Origin: Candidatus Micrarchaeum sp.
GTDB lineage: Archaea > Micrarchaeota > Micrarchaeia > CAILAH01
DNA: 10,238 nt
Direction of reading: 5' to 3'
Assembly (NCBI GenBank): GCA_020723045.1
Contig: DYJQ01000034.1
Span: 1-10,238 of the forward strand
Shown here: in pieces, positions 6,356 through 10,238 of the stretch
Layout of the letters: every line of letters starts with the position of its first letter
Position numbering within the stretch: position 1 is the first letter of the stretch
Made by a program: the position numbers and the translations under genes
The notes under the pieces: model-generated
Database searches by the model: none
What the model was told of the DNA's origin: nothing
What the model saw: the letters and a program-made list of their open reading frames with translations, nothing else

Positions 6356-7714
6356 ATGGCCAAGTACTTCGGTACTAATGGCGTGAGGGGGACCCTCGAG
6401 ACTATTACCCCTGATTTTATAGTAAAGTTATGCGCATCATTTGCCACGTGGCATGTCAATAGTGCTCATCCTAAAACCGCACCGCAGGTTCTTGTTGCAA
6501 GGGATACGAGGACTACTGGCGAGCTTGTTGAGGGTGCAGTGGTGAGCGGGCTGTTATGGGCTGGTGCACAGCCCGTATTGCTCGGCGTAATGCCCACCCC
6601 CGCTGTTGAATTCCTAGGTGCAAAACGAAAACTGCCGTCAATAGTCATCACCTCATCGCACAACCCGCCCGAATGGGTCGCACTCAAGTTTAATGATGGG
6701 AGGGGGGTGGCGCTATCGAAAGAGAGGGGGGAGGAAGTAGAGGCGATAATGGAGAAGGGTGTGTGGATGAAGGCGGGGTGGAACGAAATCCCGCCCCTCG
6801 TGAGAGATGAGAATGCGATTAATGAGTATAAAGAGACACTCAAAAGAGGATGTGGAAGGCTGGATGGGCTCAGGGTTGTTATTGATACGGGAAACGGGAC
6901 GGCTGGAAGGGTGGCACCGCAGGTGTTTAAGGGGTTGGGTGCAAAGGTTATGACATTAAATGCACAGGAGGATGGGTTCTTCCCGGGCAGGCCGTCCGAG
7001 CCTACGGAGGCAAATGTGCACGGCCTTATTGAGGCAGTTAAAACATACGGGGCGGATTTGGGGATAGCGTATGATGGCGATGGGGATAGGGTTGCACTCG
7101 TTGATGAGAAGGGAAATTATGTATTGGGGGATAGGGTGTTCGCAATCGCTGTTGATATAATACTGAGCGAGTGGGATGGTGAGGGGGGGGATGTAGTCAC
7201 AACAGTGGCCACGAGCAGTATAATACGCGAGGTTGCAAAAAGGCACGGTGTGCACGTCAAACTCACAAAGATCGGTGCGCCATACATTGCCGAGGAGATG
7301 GAGAGGGGTAGCTATGCAACGGGAGGGGAGGAGGTCGGCGGTATAATATGGCCCAAGGTACACCCCGGGAAGGATGGAATACTGAGTTCTGTCAGGATTG
7401 CGAACTGGCTCATAAAAAACAACAAGAGATTGAGTGATGTTGTGGATGCACTGCCCAAATACGCAAACGTGAAAATGAAGATTGAGAGGGGGGAAGAGAG
7501 GTTTGAGATGATAAAAAGGTTGCAGGAGCGGTATAAAAATGCAAAAAATGCAACATTAATGGATGGAGTGAGGCTGGATTTTGATGATGGGTGGTGCATT
7601 GCGAGGGCGAGCGGTACTGAGAATTATATACGTATTTTTGGTGAGGCTAGGGATGAGAAGAGGGCAAAAGAGCTCGTTGAGATACTGAAAAAAGAATTGG
7701 AAAACTTGGGTTAA
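6356..7714 (+). CDS. glmM: Phosphoglucosamine mutase-type phosphohexomutase
   Basis: 452 residues, the typical length of GlmM/archaeal phosphohexomutases, with all four signature loops intact. The N-terminal YFGTNGVRG is at 4-12, the catalytic TSSHNPP has S101, the metal loop DGDGDR carries D240, D242 and D244, the sugar loop is GGEEVGG at 323-329, and the phosphate-binding loop RASGTEN is at 417-423. GlmM converts GlcN-6-P to GlcN-1-P, the step before GlmU. Family members often also act on mannose or glucose phosphates, so the exact substrate is inferred from the N-terminal signature and the GlmU-like neighbour. It follows the zinc-ribbon gene by 13 bp, with a GGGATGGT element that may serve as a weak ribosome binding site. 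It is divergent from the second mutase, a paralogue with weaker motifs. The coding strand is rich in G runs, including eight Gs at 7183-7190. Confidence 0.93.
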   Translation: MAKYFGTNGVRGTLETITPDFIVKLCASFATWHVNSAHPKTAPQVLVARDTRTTGELVEGAVVSGLLWAGAQPVLLGVMPTPAVEFLGAKRKLPSIVITSSHNPPEWVALKFNDGRGVALSKERGEEVEAIMEKGVWMKAGWNEIPPLVRDENAINEYKETLKRGCGRLDGLRVVIDTGNGTAGRVAPQVFKGLGAKVMTLNAQEDGFFPGRPSEPTEANVHGLIEAVKTYGADLGIAYDGDGDRVALVDEKGNYVLGDRVFAIAVDIILSEWDGEGGDVVTTVATSSIIREVAKRHGVHVKLTKIGAPYIAEEMERGSYATGGEEVGGIIWPKVHPGKDGILSSVRIANWLIKNNKRLSDVVDALPKYANVKMKIERGEERFEMIKRLQERYKNAKNATLMDGVRLDFDDGWCIARASGTENYIRIFGEARDEKRAKELVEILKKELENLG

Positions 7715-7744
7715 TGTGTTTGGCGCGCTGTGCAAAATTAGCCC

Positions 7745-8554
7745 CTACCACATACGGCAGAATAACAGCAAGCCGGCCATAACTGCAAGGTAGGGGATTA
7801 TCGTGAGCGCACCGCCAATCCTCAACCGGTTATGTGGTGAGAGGAATGGATATGAGAGGATTATGGGGAGTGTTGAGAGAAGGCCCAGCAACAGTGCCAT
7901 AAAAAGGCTCGAGCCTACATAGAGAAGCCAGAGCGAGGGAATGATTAGTGCAAGCGCACCTACAAACGTATCATGCCATCTTGTGATTATGCCTTCCTTA
8001 AAGCCTGCTGAGATGTTTTTGTAAACGCCATAAGCGAAGGTATAAGCGCCTGCAACCGCGAGCAGGAACATCGCTGGGTTGAGGGGGATGGCGGGTATGA
8101 ACGCAAGATAGCCCGCTGAGAACTTCAGCCACTCCATTACAAGCATGTTCACGCCGGAGAGTGGTGTCTTCTTAAGGCCCGCACTGTGCAGAAGGTTTGA
8201 GATGAGTGCTGCAAACACCACAAGCTTAAACATGACATGCGTGTTGAATGAGGTGAGTGCAAGCCCCACCAGCATGAAAAGGAACATCTTAAGCACATAG
8301 CCCTTGAGCTTCATCCTGTCCCTAGCAAGCGGTTTTATCCTTCTCTTTATAGGGTCCTTTGCGTCAGCATCCATATCTACTATATCATTCATGTAATAGA
8401 CAGAATGGTACGCAAACAAGAAACCAAGGGCAGAGAATAACGTTATAGCATCAGGGAGTGATGCAAAAAGCGCGTATGCGAGTGTTGCACCCAATGCAAA
8501 CTGCAACACATTCTTGATAAATGAGTAATAATGGACATTATCAAAGGCGAACAT
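7745..8554 (-). CDS. UbiA-family membrane prenyltransferase
   Basis: 269 residues with about eight or nine hydrophobic membrane segments, a normal size for UbiA enzymes, which transfer a polyprenyl diphosphate chain to an acceptor. The first Asp-rich motif is complete: NDIVDMDAD at 56-64 (N56, D57, D60, D64), followed by DPIKRRIKPLA at 67-77. This context resembles UbiA proteins of the phosphoribosyl/prenyl-phosphate type as well as lipid-ether synthases. The second Asp-rich motif, expected near 180-197, is degenerate (ISAGFKEGIITRWHD, one Asp). The substrate therefore cannot be named; archaeal options include the geranylgeranylglyceryl phosphate pathway. I chose ATG 8554 rather than the upstream TTG 8575 because a box A lies about 29 bp before it and there is no ribosome binding site. 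It converges with glmM, 30 bp away. Confidence 0.88.
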   Translation of the reverse strand: MFAFDNVHYYSFIKNVLQFALGATLAYALFASLPDAITLFSALGFLFAYHSVYYMNDIVDMDADAKDPIKRRIKPLARDRMKLKGYVLKMFLFMLVGLALTSFNTHVMFKLVVFAALISNLLHSAGLKKTPLSGVNMLVMEWLKFSAGYLAFIPAIPLNPAMFLLAVAGAYTFAYGVYKNISAGFKEGIITRWHDTFVGALALIIPSLWLLYVGSSLFMALLLGLLSTLPIILSYPFLSPHNRLRIGGALTIIPYLAVMAGLLLFCRMW

Positions 8555-8577
8555 GTGCCCATATTGAGCCGGCAAAT

Positions 8578-8587
8578 GTTTTTATGT
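8578..8587 (-). promoter_or_regulatory. Box A of the UbiA-family gene
   Basis: ACATAAAAAC on the minus strand is centred about 29 bp before the ATG at 8554. This spacing predicts a transcript beginning at or very near the start codon. Confidence 0.5.
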
Positions 8588-8638
8588 TTAGGGAATGAGA
8601 AGAATGCATACGCTAAAACAAAAAGGAGAATGATTGAA

Positions 8639-8648
8639 ATTTAAAAAG
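8639..8648 (+). promoter_or_regulatory. Upstream ATTTAAAAAG box, possible distal promoter
   Basis: The sequence is identical to the box at 8737-8746, 98 bp further on. A transcript from here would start near 8670, giving the histone gene a leader of about 130 nt or producing a small RNA. It is supported only by the sequence match. Confidence 0.35.
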
Positions 8649-8736
8649 TGGCAAAAGAAGGATTCTAGATAAGTTTTTCTTGATTTTCAGTATCCTAATC
8701 GCTTCTTTCAATTTCATCCGACGGGTGATAGAAAGC

Positions 8737-8746
8737 ATTTAAAAAG
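8737..8746 (+). promoter_or_regulatory. Box A of the histone gene
   Basis: ATTTAAAAAG, centred at about 8741. With the usual 25-bp spacing, transcription would begin near 8767, giving a leader of about 30 nt before the GTG at 8799 that includes its ribosome binding site. The core TTTAAA is palindromic, so it could also fire leftward. Confidence 0.55.
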
Positions 8747-8786
8747 GCAGACTCCAAAAGAGAAGCTGCTGTTGCAGCGTACACGT

Positions 8787-8793
8787 GGGGGTG
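8787..8793 (+). promoter_or_regulatory. Ribosome binding site deciding the histone start
   Basis: GGGGGTG followed by a 5-nt spacer and GTG at 8799. This favours GTG 8799 over the TTG at 8772, which has no such site. Confidence 0.6.
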
Positions 8794-8798
8794 TTATT

Positions 8799-9035
8799 GT
8801 GACATGCATAAGTAGGTACGATATTGAGAAGCTTATCCGGAGGAATGCGCCTTCCAAGATGATGATTGATGAGGATGCAACGCAGGAGCTCATCTCAATC
8901 ATTGAGGAGAAGGCTGGCCAGATTGTCGAGAAGGCAGTATTTATAGCGATGACTACAAGGGATAAGAGAAGAAGGGTTGCAAAGAAGGTTAAACTCACCA
9001 AAACCGACATTAACATCGCGGCAACTGCTATCTAA
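8799..9035 (+). CDS. Histone-fold DNA-binding protein, divergent archaeal histone
   Basis: 78 residues from GTG 8799, against about 66-70 for classical archaeal histones. The fold reads as helix 1 (YDIEKLIRRN), loop 1, a long central helix (TQELISIIEEKAGQIVEKAV, 32-51), loop 2, and a short helix 3 after KLTKTDI. The central helix and loop 2 are about eight residues longer than in HMfB and end in a basic patch, RDKRRRVAKK. In a hand alignment, the loop-1 Arg that enters the minor groove in HMfB (R19) is Met and its partner T54 is Lys, while the R52-D59 clamp is kept as Lys-Asp. Archaeal histones wrap DNA as dimers or longer polymers; whether this one does is open. It is a single gene with its own promoter and terminator. 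Another histone-fold family, such as a NF-Y or TAF-like protein, is less likely. Confidence 0.85.
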   Translation: MTCISRYDIEKLIRRNAPSKMMIDEDATQELISIIEEKAGQIVEKAVFIAMTTRDKRRRVAKKVKLTKTDINIAATAI

Positions 9036-9054
9036 ATGCCTTGTGCATTTTTTT
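9034..9054 (+). terminator. Hairpin plus T-run terminator after the histone gene
   Basis: AAATGC (9034-9039), loop CTTGT, then GCATTT (9045-9050) form a perfect 6-bp stem, followed by four more Ts. The stem starts inside the TAA stop codon. On the opposite strand the stem is not followed by Ts, so it serves the histone transcript. Confidence 0.65.
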
Positions 9055-9081
9055 ATTTCCATTCTGTGCTCTATCCGTTCG

Positions 9082-10179
9082 CTATGCTCTCCTGCTTTTA
9101 ATCTCAATGCTAAATATGGGCAAGAACATTCCATTTGAACCAAAATGGGTATAGTTAAGGCCTGCTTTGAACCTAACATTGCTATTAAGCCCTCCCAAAT
9201 CAATATCAAAGAACCCAGTCCATCCAATATTCGGGTCCGATGAAAAGCCGTTGCCATGGCCTCGGCCGAGCAGTACACCGCCGCCTACATTAAACCTATC
9301 CCATGTAAGCGAAGCGCCCGCCTGTCCTGCACTGAACCCTGTTGTGCCAAAATCACTACTGTGATAGGAATCCACAACACCAAACATGATATTTGGATAG
9401 ATGCCAGAACTGCCATAAAGAAGCGGGAGTTGAATGCGCATGTTGCTCATAGAGTGCTTATAGTATGCATTACGGCCCTTGCCCGTGTAAGAGCCATAAG
9501 AGGTGTATGCGTCGAGTATCAGCGGATACCTGCTCCCCCTATCCCAATACTTAAGCTTGAATTGTGAAGGTATGCCATCATCGGTATTGAACCATGTGCT
9601 CGCGAATACATCGAGTGAATCGCCCTGCATGAACAAGAGCATACCCACAGAGTACCTATCGTTGATATTTGTTGTTGGTATGAGGCCGCTAAGCTCCATT
9701 TTATTAAACCTCAAGTTAAAGCTGGGGTAGCCGGAGACTAATCCGCAAGGGGAAGTATATTTGTGCGTGCCAACGCCGTCAAACCCATAATCCAAGAGAT
9801 GGTACTCGCCCACCATGGAAAGACCAATATGTTCAGATGCGTCCCACACAAACCGTGCTGATGTGGGCGCCTTGTAGGTGTTGTCGCCGTAGTAAAGCAG
9901 CTTCAGGTTATTAGAAATCAATGACTGTGAAGATGGGAATATGAGGGATTTTACAGCATCTGGTGCCTGCAACTGCATCGTATCATTGGATGCCTCGGGT
10001 GTAACCTCGGATGGTGTGGGCTGTGCATACCCTGGGGATTCATTTTCTATCTTATACGTGGAAATCGCAGTAGAGTATTTTGGCGTGCCAAAGGCAGGGG
10101 ATGCAGTAAGAACAAGTGCCGCAAACGCAAGGCCCCATGCGGCCTTTTGTATACGCTCTGGAATCATCTTCAAGAGCAC
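9082..10179 (-). CDS. Exported strand-rich protein, beta-barrel-like, unknown family
   Basis: 365 residues if it starts at GTG 10179, which has a GGTGGAG site upstream; ATG 10167 is an alternative. No in-frame stop exists between this GTG and the window end, so a longer N-terminus cannot be excluded. Residues 5-32 form a clear signal peptide: a basic start with R9 and K12, a hydrophobic core, and a likely cut after SPAFG. Residues 35-75 are a Thr/Ser/Pro/Glu-rich spacer. From about 100 to the end there are many alternating hydrophobic/polar strands with Gly, Asn and aromatic residues (for example SVGMLLFMQG, SNVRFKAGLNY), and no helical membrane segment. The C-terminus is FLPIFSIEIKSRRA. This pattern recalls outer-membrane porin-like barrels, but a soluble or surface beta-sandwich is possible. 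I do not recognise the family. The gene converges with the histone gene, 46 bp away. Confidence 0.82.
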   Translation of the reverse strand: MLLKMIPERIQKAAWGLAFAALVLTASPAFGTPKYSTAISTYKIENESPGYAQPTPSEVTPEASNDTMQLQAPDAVKSLIFPSSQSLISNNLKLLYYGDNTYKAPTSARFVWDASEHIGLSMVGEYHLLDYGFDGVGTHKYTSPCGLVSGYPSFNLRFNKMELSGLIPTTNINDRYSVGMLLFMQGDSLDVFASTWFNTDDGIPSQFKLKYWDRGSRYPLILDAYTSYGSYTGKGRNAYYKHSMSNMRIQLPLLYGSSGIYPNIMFGVVDSYHSSDFGTTGFSAGQAGASLTWDRFNVGGGVLLGRGHGNGFSSDPNIGWTGFFDIDLGGLNSNVRFKAGLNYTHFGSNGMFLPIFSIEIKSRRA

Positions 10180-10238
10180 ATCGCTCCACCGCCCGCTCTT
10201 CTGCGAGTCGGCAACCTTGCGAAAGCCATTATCCGCCC

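Larger units (their letters stand above)
8555..8798. other. Intergenic region between divergent UbiA-family and histone genes
   Basis: This 244-bp A/T-rich gap is long for the window. It holds the UbiA box A (8578-8587) and two copies of ATTTAAAAAG, at 8639-8648 and 8737-8746, on the plus strand. It also holds a 34-codon minus-strand ATG frame (8613-8717) with no recognisable product. I see no tRNA, no C/D-box guide RNA with good boxes, and no repeat array. Confidence 0.7.

Noticed and set aside
6698..6734. Possible G-quadruplex in glmM
   Set aside because: The G runs are separated by gaps too long or too short for a standard four-run motif. They are explained by Gly, Glu and Arg codons on a purine-rich strand.
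6956..7363. 135-codon minus-strand open frame opposite the GlmM-type gene
   Set aside because: It is antisense to the metal and sugar loops of a conserved enzyme and has a Cys/Pro/Tyr-rich composition with no domain.
8613..8717. 34-codon minus-strand frame as a real gene
   Set aside because: It has no ribosome binding site, family or homology signal. It is kept only as a finding tied to the reversed box A.
8772..8798. TTG-initiated nine-residue extension of the histone
   Set aside because: The GTG at 8799 has a well-spaced GGGGGTG site. The extension would cover that site and add residues outside the histone fold.
8576..8798. tRNA, C/D-box guide RNA or CRISPR repeat in the longest intergenic gap
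   Set aside because: There is no cloverleaf, no paired RUGAUGA/CUGA boxes with proper spacing, and no direct-repeat array.

Overview
The window looks like a compact archaeal chromosome segment. The evidence is an Alba chromatin protein, a histone-fold protein, an archaeal COG2888-type four-CxxC zinc-ribbon protein, and an archaeal-style two-domain GlmU-like enzyme. Several genes also have AT-rich box A elements about 24-30 bp upstream of a start codon that has no ribosome binding site, which suggests leaderless mRNAs. Arginine AGG/AGA and isoleucine ATA codons are common. A DPANN-type lineage is possible given the small gene spacing and the mix of genes, but the sequence alone does not fix the phylum.

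Layout. Positions 1-2772 (+) hold the 3' part of a very large, Gly- and aromatic-rich, strand-rich protein of unknown family. It converges on a minus-strand block. Read in transcription order, that block is a phosphohexomutase (6134-4875), a GlmU-like nucleotidyltransferase/acetyltransferase coupled to it by TGATG (4875-3598), Alba (3559-3284), and a small basic coiled-coil protein (3233-2787). At 6135-6189 a 55-bp divergent promoter region separates this block from a plus-strand pair: a 50-residue zinc-ribbon protein (6190-6342) and a canonical GlmM-type mutase (6356-7714). A UbiA-family membrane prenyltransferase follows on the minus strand (8554-7745). After a gap of about 240 bp comes a histone-fold gene (8799-9035, +) with a hairpin/T-run terminator, and then a minus-strand exported, strand-rich protein with a signal peptide (10179-9082).

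How the genes fit together. The two mutases and the GlmU-like protein form a sugar-nucleotide cluster. The most economical reading is GlcN-6-P to GlcN-1-P to GlcNAc-1-P to UDP-GlcNAc, feeding surface glycans or glycosylation. No GlmS is present here. UbiA adds an isoprenoid/membrane-lipid function. Two chromatin proteins of different folds (Alba and histone) lie about 5 kb apart.

The least explained parts are the two strand-rich proteins at the edges. Both have features that recall outer-membrane beta-barrels, which is unexpected in an archaeon. Other points of interest are a perfect 22-bp palindrome inside the first gene, a single box A that could serve both divergent operons, and a histone lacking some DNA-contact residues.
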